Below, one piece after another: positions 1-10,300 of a stretch of DNA of 26,323 nt. The position numbers and the translations under genes were made by a program. The DNA lies in NCBI GenBank assembly GCA_002811675.1, contig PDIM01000050.1, positions 111,676 to 137,998 on the forward strand, given 5' to 3'. Each line of letters begins with the position of its first letter. Within the stretch, counting starts at the first letter, position 1. The notes beneath the pieces were generated by a model. The model did no database searches, was not told the origin of the DNA, and saw only the letters and a list, made by a program, of their open reading frames with translations. This stretch comes from Ichthyosporea sp. XGB-2017a (Eukaryota > Opisthokonta > Ichthyosporea).

Positions 1-143
1 TGTACTTTTTTTTTTAGCTTTGGTTAGCTTTGAGTTCAATTTGAATTAAGACTTTTTTTTGGTTTATTTGAAAAGTTTATCAGTCGTGCGGTGGGATCTG
101 TTTGAAAATTTATCTTGCATAGTTTGATTATATATATATAAAA
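1..143. other. Upstream flank of the CENP-Q-like gene
   Basis: AT-rich non-coding DNA before the first gene. It contains T-runs near 5-15 and 53-60, a duplicated AGCTTTG (17-23 and 27-33) and a TA repeat at 129-140. No convincing ORF, RNA gene or recognisable promoter element was found. Whatever lies further left is outside the window. Confidence 0.5.
129..140. repeat. (TA)6 dinucleotide run abutting the start codon
   Basis: Six TA units end three bases before the ATG at 144. The run looks like a TATA box but is too close to the start codon: a usual initiation site about 30 bp downstream would fall inside the ORF and skip the ATGs at 144 and 150. It is therefore more likely an AT-rich 5' leader or simple repeat than the functional TATA element. 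Confidence 0.6.
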
Positions 144-1177
144 ATGGTAATGTCCACAAGAACGAAGAGCGGTGCTGGAAAACAAACGAAGAAAAAAGTA
201 TCTACCACCACCAGCAGTGTATCGTCGAAGACGAAAACAGGCGCACGAAAGAATGCCGCAAAGCCAAAGAAGAAGGTATTGAAAAAGGATCCTCAAACCG
301 AGGGGCTAGTGGTGGTGAAATCAAAATCCCTTGAAAGGTGGAAGGTCATGCCAGAGTCGAGTCGTAGTTACTTTATGGGATTGGTTGACAGGGCAATAGC
401 GTCGGCGCTGAATGGGTCTAAAGTGAAGTAAGGATGGTAGAGATGTAAATTAAGAGCGTGATTTATCCACGCTACTCCTTTAATTACTCGTGTTTAATTG
501 GAAATGTAAGGGAGCACTAATAATGTACGTCTGCTGTTTCTATTTTCTTTGTAGGGAAGATAAACGACTTTCAATCCAGCAAACTTTCCATGTTATTCGA
601 ACTAGAGTGGCGTCAAAACTACACAACACCAAAGCCCCTCAACAAGTTTTTGACTACAAAAACCTACCGGGAATCGAAAGAAACTTGGAAGAGAATTTAC
701 TTATAGGAAGCGCGGAACTCAAAGGTTTGGAAAAAGAATTGGAAAATCAGAGAAAGGCTTTAGAAGAAGAAGAAGTAGCTTTGGACGAATATTTAAAATT
801 AATACAGCAAAACTTTGAGTCTACAATAGAAGAGCAAGAAAATAATTTACACGCACTGTTGAAGAAATATAAGGAAGAGAGTAATCCTTCGGATTCTTTG
901 CTTGATTTTGATTCAATCTCAAGCTCAAAAATGTATTCTCATTCTGGTGAGTTTTTGTGTAAATCTCTGTGAAACGAAACCTTAGTATGAGGCAATTAAG
1001 GAAAGGGAAATTTACTAACTCTTGTGCTTTCTGCTATATGTGTGACTCGTAGACGACATGGTTTTGGTAGGTATTCGAAAGGAGCTCTCTGATGGCCTTC
1101 ATCTAAGTGAGGGCCCTTTGCTTCAACGATACTTGGGGGCTGTTCAGTCGCTAGCAGACGCTATCAGAGATGAATAA
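144..1177 (+). CDS. CENPQ: CENP-Q-like inner kinetochore protein (three exons)
   Basis: Three exons, 144-427, 555-946 and 1053-1177, join in frame into 266 aa ending at TAA 1175-1177. The junctions are AA|GTAAGG...TTTGTAG|G and CTG|GTGAGT...TCGTAG|A. The protein has a Lys/Ser/Thr-rich N-terminus (about 1-58), then a Trp (about W66) in a WKVMPESSR context, a conserved-looking helical stretch, and a Glu/Lys-rich coiled coil at about 133-202 preceded by LPGIERNLEEN. Order, length (human CENP-Q is about 268 aa) and local motifs (W-x-x-[ML]-x-x-S-x-R, then an IER/MER-type motif before the coiled coil) match CENP-Q. CENP-Q is a subunit of the CENP-O/P/Q/U module of the constitutive centromere-associated network, called Okp1 in budding yeast. 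The exon structure is read directly from the sequence. The family call rests on remembered similarity in a fast-evolving family, so another coiled-coil kinetochore protein is possible. The gene is convergent with the dynein gene. Confidence 0.72.
428..554 (+). other. Intron 1 of the CENP-Q-like gene (127 bp)
   Basis: Starts GTAAGG and ends TTTCTTTGTAG. A branch-site-like CACTAAT (515-521) puts its branch A at 520, 34 nt before the intron end. The donor itself creates an in-frame TAA (429-431), so retention would end translation at once, giving 95 aa. The length is not a multiple of three. Confidence 0.85.
947..1052 (+). other. Intron 2 of the CENP-Q-like gene (106 bp)
   Basis: Starts GTGAGT and ends CTCGTAG. 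It contains a perfect TACTAAC branch-site sequence (1013-1019) whose branch A at 1018 is 34 nt before the intron end, the same spacing as in intron 1. Retention reads into TGA at 970-972. The downstream exon continues the frame to the stop. Confidence 0.85.
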
Positions 1178-1178
1178 A
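1173..1178 (+). terminator. Putative poly(A) signal of the CENP-Q-like gene
   Basis: The AATAAA overlaps the TAA stop codon (1175-1177). If used, cleavage 10-30 nt downstream would fall around 1190-1208 and leave a 3' UTR of only a few tens of bases. No other AATAAA follows on this strand before the dynein coding region. Confidence 0.5.
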
Positions 1179-1301
1179 AAGAACATGACTTCTTTTTTTT
1201 TTGTAAAAAACTATTGATTTATTATTTTGGTTTTTATGTTCTTGACTAAAGCAAGAAAAATAATGTGTGTGCTAATTTGCCTTTTTTCGGTTTCTTGGTC
1301 T
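1178..1301. other. Tail-to-tail intergenic gap (124 bp)
   Basis: The space between the convergent CENP-Q-like and dynein stop codons. It contains a T10 run (1193-1202), the minus-strand AATAAA at 1218-1223, and otherwise AT-rich sequence. No additional gene was seen. Confidence 0.7.
1218..1223 (-). terminator. Putative poly(A) signal of the dynein heavy chain gene
   Basis: TTTATT on the plus strand reads AATAAA on the dynein strand, about 80 nt past the dynein stop codon. The expected cleavage zone (about 1190-1208) coincides with that predicted for the opposing CENP-Q-like transcript. Confidence 0.5.
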
Positions 1302-4300
1302 TTACTGTGTTGCACACAGCAATGCAATACCTCTCATAATCCAATACTCTGGAGGTTGAACTGTTCTTAAATCAACATTGAAGATATAGTTCATTGCAGT
1401 CCTCTTCGGCTTCTTGTAAACTGGGCATTGGTAAAATCTATTATCTTTCGAATTTGAAGTGTCGTTGACAGCAGACACATATACAACCGGAAGTGTATAG
1501 AAAATTGTTTTGGGGGCCTGCTCTGACAGTCTGGAATTCTTTCTATCCCATGCCGCGCCATCGAGAGAGAAACCGTAGACATACAATCCTTCCGCTGGCA
1601 CTTTCTCAATGTCTTCTTTCATTTGCTTTTGCACCTCAGTATAGACCTTGACTGTATCTAACGCCCACCCCTTATGTGCTCTAGTGACTTCTTGTCTCAT
1701 AGCAGTGAGAAACCCTTGTGGATTGAACAAGCCAGTCATCCAGTAGGTGAGAGGTCTTCCATCAAACAACCATCTGGTGAACTGTTCAGCCCTTGCGACT
1801 AAGTCAGAAAACCAAAATCCAAGTGTGGAACTTTCCCAGGAGATGGCCAACCACGCAGCGGGGATTCTAGCGTCGTAGAGACAATCTAGAGCGTCTCTTA
1901 GCTTTTCGTTCATGATGATAGTACCATCAATAGCCAGTTTCAAGTCTTTTAAAGTACCTCGGACATTCTGAATCACCTTTTGCATTCTATCTAGTTCTTG
2001 ACTCAAGAAAATGGTCAATGGAGCCCTGATCGAAAGCTTTGTCAAAGCAGCTTTAACCTGATGCTTTAAATACTCAGGGGGGCACTTTTCGAGAAATTCA
2101 TTGGCCATCTTCATAACTGTATCCTCTCTGGTCTCTCCGCCACTTCCTCCGCTGTCCTTTGGTTGCAAGAGCATAATTGTAGCCAACATATCCGAAGACT
2201 TTCGGGTCTGGAAAGTAATATCAGCATTGGGATGAAGACCAAAGATCTCAGGCGTATCTACAAGAGGAAGATTTTCAATATAGTTTCTGAACTCATCAAT
2301 GTTGGTGCACTTTGGAATGGTGTACCCTTTGTAGAAGTTAAATGAGTCGGCGAAGATGTTTTCTCCTTGCCATTCTTTACCATATGTATTTAGGAGAAGC
2401 CTGTCAAAGTCATCAGTAACTCTTCCTCCATATTGCACTTCGCAAATCATATACCTAACCGTAACCCATGAAATTCCTTTCTTCGGGTCAATATCATCAA
2501 GATGATTTTGAATGAATTGAACACTTGCTGCCAAATCAGCCTGATTAAACTCGTATGGAATATTCCAGCCAATGGGACCAAACTTTCTTCTCTCTTGAAC
2601 AACTGTGTGCAAGAAGGCCAAAGAATAAAGCATTGGTTTCCATTGAGGCAAGTTTGTTACCTCAAGCATTTCCTGGCTAACCCATTGATATGTTCTCTTT
2701 AGTCCTGCCTTCACTCCTTGAGGAGGATCATTTGTGTACTTGATGCTAATTTGCAGCAAATTAATCGGAAACTTGGGGTGGGCCTCAGTTGTAATCCACA
2801 ACCGAAAATCTTCATGGATTGATTCAGTTTGTGTCACAGTGAGAAAAAGTTCGTCCATGAAAGGCAAACCCAAATGGCAGTTTTGGAGGAGTACCCAGCC
2901 TCCCGAAGTCATGAAATTTTGGAGCAAGCGCCTAGCATGAATTTCTTGACCTTGTCCCATTGAAATTGCCCTTACTTCAAGCTTGAGTTTCTTGGAGAGG
3001 GCTTCAATCGTTGCCGTGGGATCGGAACCCATTGAAAGCAAACCAATTAATGGGGTTCTGTTATCGGTCTCTCCCCAAGCAGCCTCCATATCAAGAATAA
3101 CTCCTTCCGCGTACTCTGGACCGAGTGAGTCGGAGAGGTAGGTTGTTAGCGATGAAATCGCTCTGTCTGGGCACCAAGCTCGAACAAGGATGGAGCGCTT
3201 GAAACTGTCCAGAGAATTAGAATAGCCGTCCGGAATCTGGGCATTTTCTGGAGCATCTTTGTCGTACCATTGTTTCCAGCCTTTTTCATTTCGACTAATT
3301 TGATTCAACAAATCAAAGAAAAAGGGAAGTTTACTTATAGCTACCAAGTTTAGCCAGGCAATATCAGGTAGCCAGGCAAATGGTTTTTTCTGAACTGCAT
3401 TGAGGTCAAGAGCAGCCCCCCCCTTTATAAGAGCTTCATATTCTTCGGGAAGCACTCTTTTCCTTTCCAAGTCGATTTTCAGGGCCATTTGAAGGGTAAA
3501 CAAAAACTTATGTTCCTCATACAGCCCCCTGCCAACGTACTTAAATGTCGAGTATGTGCCATACTCAATAATATTGCTGATACGCTTGCTGGGAACAGGA
3601 GATTTATCTGATAATGTCATGCTCTCATCAAAGAGCTTCAAGAATTGAGTCAACGATGTTTGATACATGGGATTAATCAAACTCATTTCAGCAATTAAAA
3701 AGTAGAGAATACTTCCTCTAGTTGCAACTGGTCTATATTCCTCTCTTGCCACATTAATCTTGACTTCAGTCTCTTTCGCGGTTGAAAGTTTTTCATTGAC
3801 TTCTTCTGCCGTTCGCTTTGTTACCTGAAGTACTTCAATAAGTGACTCGTCATCTACCAAAGATCCTTTTGTGGATGTAAGTCTAAACAAAAGATTGTCT
3901 TCCAAATCTTTCATCTTCTTCTTATTGGAGTTGACATCTTCCAAGAGCTTCTGTCTTTCTTGCTCTAATTCCATTTTTTCAGTCAGAATTACTCTTCCCA
4001 AGAGCTGATCCTCCAGCCCCTTCATTGTGACAGTGAAATCAATTATAGATGTTTTTGCACTAACTTCGGGAGTATATTGAGGATTTGGAAGCTTGGTAGT
4101 TAAATAAAGAATAAATCCGTTGTCCATGTCTACCTCTTTGTCCCCAACCAATACCTTGTATCTCTTACCACTCTTAATAAAATTCTTTTCTAGAATATTA
4201 TCGAGAACAGGGTCAAGCTCTTCTTCGACATCTTCAATCAGAAGAGGCTTGCCGTGAGATAAACTGTCTTCAAGATGATTCTTAAAGTACTTGTGGTTCA

Positions 4301-7300
4301 AATTGGTCACCTGTAACCCATTAGGTCCTTCTTTGTTCATAATCCATGATTTTCCTTGTCCTTGAGGATCAACAAGAAGAGAATAGCGTGAAGCCTGCGT
4401 TACAATCATACCATTCTGCGTAGACAAGTCATCTGTTGGAAGTCCTTGCAAATTCCATTCACCAATGTCATTCGGATCGACAAGCATACCTATGACATCC
4501 AAGTCTTTGCTACACGGAATACCTCTTTTACCTAGGGTTTTTGTCCATTTTTGAACTAGTATGTCTCGAAATTGCTGATTAAATGGACCAGCGTAGCTGA
4601 CAAATGCACAGGCAATAGCTACATCACCAACAAGACGACCGATAGTAGCAGCAAATTCTTTGCTTTGTTGAGTCCATCGAGTTTTTTCCCCTGCTAACCC
4701 AGAGATAAGCTGAGTGGCTGCAGTCATTTTTCTTTTACATGAATCTGCATCATCTTGCAAATCTTGCTTTTCTTTCATAGCGGCGTCATACTTTGCTTTG
4801 CATTCGTCTAAAATGGCTTGCTTGGCATCTAGCTTGCCCTGAGCAATGCCCAAGTCACTCAGAGCAGCATTTAATTTTACCTCAGCTATTGCTAACTGAG
4901 CTTTAAGTGGAAGCACTTTTTTGTTAATACTGTAATATTCTCTCATACAAATGACCCAAGAGGCAAGTCCAGCAACATCACCGCAGACTTTTTTTGCGTT
5001 GGCGGCTGAAAAGTCCTCCATTTCCAGATAGGGGGAAATCAATTCGATGCTTTCTGCATCAATACCATCTTTTGGAAAATTTTGAAGAGAATACATAAAG
5101 TCAGATTTACCAATAAGACGAACACCTTCATTCCACGAGGGTTTGCAGCAAGGACGTTCGGGGTCTTGTGTTACTGGATCAACCTTCATCTTGCGAAGAA
5201 GCAAAATACCATCCATAATTCTCATAATTAAGTGAGGTGGTTTTGCCAATTTCTTAACCGTAGCTATATGAGAAGGCTGAATTACATTTAGTGCTTTTGA
5301 AGCTTCTTCTAAGGCGGGTTTCGCAGCTTCTAATTCTTTGTCAACAATAAGTTTGTCCGCTGCAATACTGTTGACGATTTCTTCGGCTTTTACTTTAACT
5401 TTTAATACTGATTCTTTGACTTTTTCGGCAGCTGCTGTGTTAGCTGTGACGTCAGCCAAGACAATATCAGCCTTTTCAGATGCAACTTTAAGATCCACTT
5501 CCTTAACTGCAAGTTCTTTTTGCAATTCAGCTACTGACTCTGAAGCTTCTAACAGCTTTTGAAGCCCCATGTCCATTCTGTCTGCCAAAGTTCCAATAAA
5601 TCCTTTCTTTTCGCCGTAAACTTTAATGTAGCTGTTAACAAATGACAAGTATGATTTTGGTGTAACGTGAGTCTGACGACGGAATCTAGCATAATAGTCA
5701 ACACAGCTTTCGGCAACAAAGTCATGGACAAAGGCCATGTATTCCTGCAATGCTACCTTTACTTCTGGAGTACATTGAACTTCAAAATTGCTCAGGAACT
5801 TAGAGGCAACGGAAGATAAAGCTTCGGTGGGCCATTTTTGAAACCAATCCATTGTACAGCCACTAATGAGACCCAAAAACTTTTGAGCTCTACTTCGAAA
5901 CTTGTCCCCAACGGGCGAAAAACAAAGAACTAAGTGAAGGTTTTTCCTTACTCTATCTATGAAGAACTGATATAAGTTTTCCATTGTTTCGGCCTCTCCC
6001 TTTTTTTCTTTCTTAAAAGAAGATCGCAAGTCAGAGCATATTTCGTCAATTTCGTCTCGTGCAAACAAATTCGAAACTTCACCGCTGGTGAGGATGTTAT
6101 TAATGTATTCCAGAAACCCTTCTTCCTTGATCTCATTGTCGGTAAAAATAAAGGTTAAACCTTTGCCTTCGAGGCCCGTGGTTTTAAAAAGAATTTTAAG
6201 GTCATCCGTAAGATTAGTATAATTGTATGAGCGACTAATGACGATTTGAAATATTTTATGACCAGCAATGTAAGAAGCTAATTTGGTCAAACTCTGTTTT
6301 CCTGATCCTCCCACCCCGACAAGCAAAGCGCTTCCAGAAGGCATGGTGATTACTCGAGATATCTTTACAAGATGTATCAATGCGTCTTGAAAGAAAACCA
6401 TATCCATATTGGAACCTCTTGTTTCTTCATTGTAGGTGATTTGAAAAGACTCCAAACGCTCTTTAAGAGAAGGAAAATCGGCAACAGGCTCGTAAACAGA
6501 CGGGCGGGAGAAGTCAAAGTCATCCGGTTCATCGCCTGTGGGCTCAACGGCGTCACGCAGAAATTTTACGAAAAAGGCTTCCGTGTTCAGCTCTGCTGCA
6601 AGGTCTTCACCACATTCCTCTTTGATAAGGTCTTTCATAGTCTTATTCAGCCACTGTACATCTTTTTCGTTTGTAAATCGATCAGAAATTACTCTGTTAA
6701 GCTCGTGTCTCCAGAGTCTGACTAATTCGACTTTTGTTGTGATAGTTTCACTAATCACTTGAATCATACCTTGCCATACCCTACTCAAGTCTCTTAAGTT
6801 AAAAATGTAGTGAAATTTAGCCGGTGTAGGAAGCATTTTAACCTTAGTGGCTTGCCATACCTTTCTCGTTATAGCAACCATTTGTGGCATAAATTCTCGT
6901 ACTTCGTCCGAAAAGCCTCGCTCTTCACAATAGTGGCCACATGCAATTGTCGAGTATATTTTGTCCACGGATGCATTAGACGGTAATGAACAATTAAAGA
7001 TTGTCAGATGACGCTTTAGCCTTCCAGGAATATCATTTCTTCCTCCTCCTGGATGAATCATAGCCGCCAAAAATTGAATGTCAACAATATTTACGAATTC
7101 ACCAGGCTTTTCCAAACTATAGATTCCTTTTTGCTCAATCTGTTGACGTACAATTTCATTGGTAATCTGGTCACCCCAATCATTGATAACAGGCATGTTG
7201 ATATCATCGATGAAAATTGTCATTTTCTTTCCTGCAGGTGGTCCAAATGTTGTTCCCATTCTCTTATCGACATAACTTTCCAAAGATCTTTGGAAAATAA

Positions 7301-10300
7301 GAGGGGTAGTTGCGGAAGAGAAATTCATTTTCTTTGACAGCATGACTTCACCATTTTGCTTCCCAAGATACCCAATAATGGACACAGTTTTGGCTGTTCC
7401 AGGCTCTCCAATAAGAAGGACACACTTTTCCTGTTTCGATATAATATTAATCAGGAAGTCGGTTCTAACACTATCAACAGTGGGAATTAGTATTTTCCCA
7501 TATTCCGGAGTTTCAGTGGCAGGGTATTCCCAGTCAGGAACCCTGGTTTTCCAATGTTCCCATTCTCCTGTGTCAGATACAACAAAATCGTATATAGTGT
7601 CCTCACTGTCTGCTGGGATAGCTGGAAGATCTAATTTATCACCCTGGCTTCTAGCATGCTCTTGAAACTTAAGCCTGTCTTCTGTTTCGAGGAGAGCACC
7701 AACACTCCACATAAGTGCAAAGAAATAGAGTTTTTTAATATGATTTGGGGAAAGTTTGCTGCTTTCTTCACTTGGAATAAGACCAGCTAATATATTGCAG
7801 GCCTGAGTAACCTGATTAGAGTTCAAAACATTCATTTTGCTCTTGCAATTTTCAATCAGAAACTGGCATGCACCTGGAAAAGTTTCTTCAAACAAAGGCT
7901 TCAAAGCTGCCGCTTCTTCTGGAGACCTTGTGAACAGCCATGCTCCTAAAATAGGGTCCCAGCTTAATGCCGACTGACTCATAAAAATCATTCCAGCCCT
8001 AGATACTGTAGCAGGAGACGCATTGTCCAAATTTTCGACTTCGAAAGCTAATTTACATTGTGATGACATCGAAATTCTATCTCCATTGGCAAGCGTTAAG
8101 GTTTTGTTGTCATCTAGAACGGTATTTAAGTTTTCAATCCAGATAGCATCAACTGGTCCGTCGAGGACAATCCACACATACTCTGTCTTTTTTGTCTTTA
8201 AAGTCTTTCTCCATAAAGCAGAAAAGATTCCATCAGTCCAATCATTGGTCTGAACATCTAGGCGACCAAACATTTGAGGGGCTGTGATGGCCTTGGGGTT
8301 CATTCGATATTCTTTGTGAGGGTTTCCACAAGTTGTCATAGCTTTCATTAATGTGCGAATGCAGTTGGTTTTTCCTGCTCCAGCTGGTCCCATTACCATA
8401 ATTCCATGTCGCACTTGCGCTGTTTCATATAACTGAATAAGCTTAAGTTTCCAGGGAGGGTGGCAGATAAGCTTCACCTTTTCTACCTCACTCTCAATGG
8501 CACTTTCCAGCTCAGGATAGTCAGCCTTCCCAACGGTTATACCAGGAAACAAATCATTTATAAGACTAAGAAATAGAGGTTCATCTTCATCCGTAAGTTT
8601 AGACAAATTCATGTCTCTCAAGACTCTCATAATAATCATATTTTCACTATCATCAGGATAGGAACGTTTTACAAAACCAGCTGTTCTTAAAACAGACAAA
8701 ATGTTTCGAAGTCCAAAATCGTAATGACGTTGCTTGGACAATTGTTCTTCGCAAAGTCGATACAAAACAAAGAATTTCCTTGCTAAAACGACATTGTTTT
8801 GGAAACCTGCACTGGCAAGCTTGACTCTTTTGATAATTTGTCTATCCGGTACCATCATAGCAACACTTCGAAACAGAACCTTGAGATTTTCGGGAAGTTC
8901 TTGTCTTCCAGCATATCCAGGGTTCATTGTGATAAACATTCCGACTTCAGGGTCAAGCTCCACTGTGTCTCCGTCGGTGAAAATGAATGTCTTCTTTCGC
9001 TCACGTCGAGCATTAAATACACTAGCCACTTGTTGAGCACATACCGATAAAACGGGGAGATCAATTCTGTTAAACTCATCAAAGCAGCCCCAACAGCCAG
9101 ACTGAGCTAGACCTTTGTAAATTTTACCTAGACCTCTGTAATCCATTTGATCAGAGCAGTTAAAAACAACAACAAATTTGGCCAAAGTTCGGCCCATGTC
9201 CTTAACGGTTTCTGTCTTTCCAGTACCGGCAGGACCAGCAGGGGCACCCCCTAAGGACATCCCGAGAGCTTGAGATAGTGTTATGTAGCACCTATCAGTC
9301 AATGGTGTAATAACCAAGCGCTCTGTGCACCCGAGATATTCGTTTTGGTAGACAAAATTAACATCGGTAATGGAAACGAGGGTGTGATCCTGCTCCTCCT
9401 TCCAATACATTCTAGTTTGCTTTAACCATTCAAAATCAGTAGGTGTACGAATATGCATCTTCACTAAGGTATCAAATACATCTCTTTGGTGTACTTGAAT
9501 TGTAATATAGGTCTCATACTTTGTTCTGTCCATCTTTGTAAGCTCTTGCGTTGTCTTGACAATAAGTGCATTCAAGACTTCAAGACACTTTTGGTTTGTC
9601 GATGCCATGATTTTTTTATCAATTCTAGCATTTATAAGGGCCTCTTCGCAATCTTTTGTCCACATTAGCTGAAGACCGAGAAGACCTATTTGGGCGGGAA
9701 ATACGTCTAGAAATTCAGAAAGGGGTTTTGAAAACAAATAAACTACCGACTCTTTAATAACGTCATTAATAGTGAATTGAACAGCTTTCAGTAACTCCCC
9801 GAGCCATAGCTCAACATTTCCTTGTGCCATCACTGTTTTTGACATTTGAACATATTCTCCTTCAGTTGAACCCATTCCAATGATTTTATCATACTCCTTC
9901 TCGTGAAATTTGACAGTTTGCACATTGTCAAACACACTCTTGAGGTGTGCTTGAATCGTGTGCGAGTCACTAGCCTGACCCAGGACCTCAAGCAATGAGG
10001 GGTCCGAAACAAAGTAGAATCTCGGGAAAACCGCCCTTTTAGCCTCTAGATAGCCACTGAGGGACTTTTGACAAACTTCAAGTTGCTCCACTAAATGAGG
10101 GAGTAAGTTTCCTAAAGTCTCATCAACGACACAACACTGAATAACATTAGGGTTTTCATTTGCTTTGGTCATGATTTTGACCCATGATTTGTCAATATTA
10201 GAAAATCGCTTTGCTTCCTTTGGTAACTGTCGTGCAATATCACCTCCAACAAACACAGCTTCCAAATAGATCCACAGATTTTGCACCATCAGCCAGTTTT

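Noticed and set aside
36-296. 86-codon minus-strand ORF with a hydrophobic N-terminus resembling a signal peptide
   Set aside because: It is antisense to the CENP-Q-like first exon. The Phe/Leu/Cys-rich composition is what the reverse complement of Lys-rich codons gives, and it has no recognisable domain.
490-972. 160-codon ORF as a stand-alone gene
   Set aside because: Its first about 22 codons are intron sequence and its last eight are the next intron. The core is exon 2 of the CENP-Q-like gene.
8734-9050. Overlapping plus-strand ORFs antisense to dynein AAA1 (and similar ones throughout 2163-14255)
   Set aside because: They lie opposite highly conserved dynein codons and have no family resemblance or gene-like context, so they are shadows of the long coding frame.
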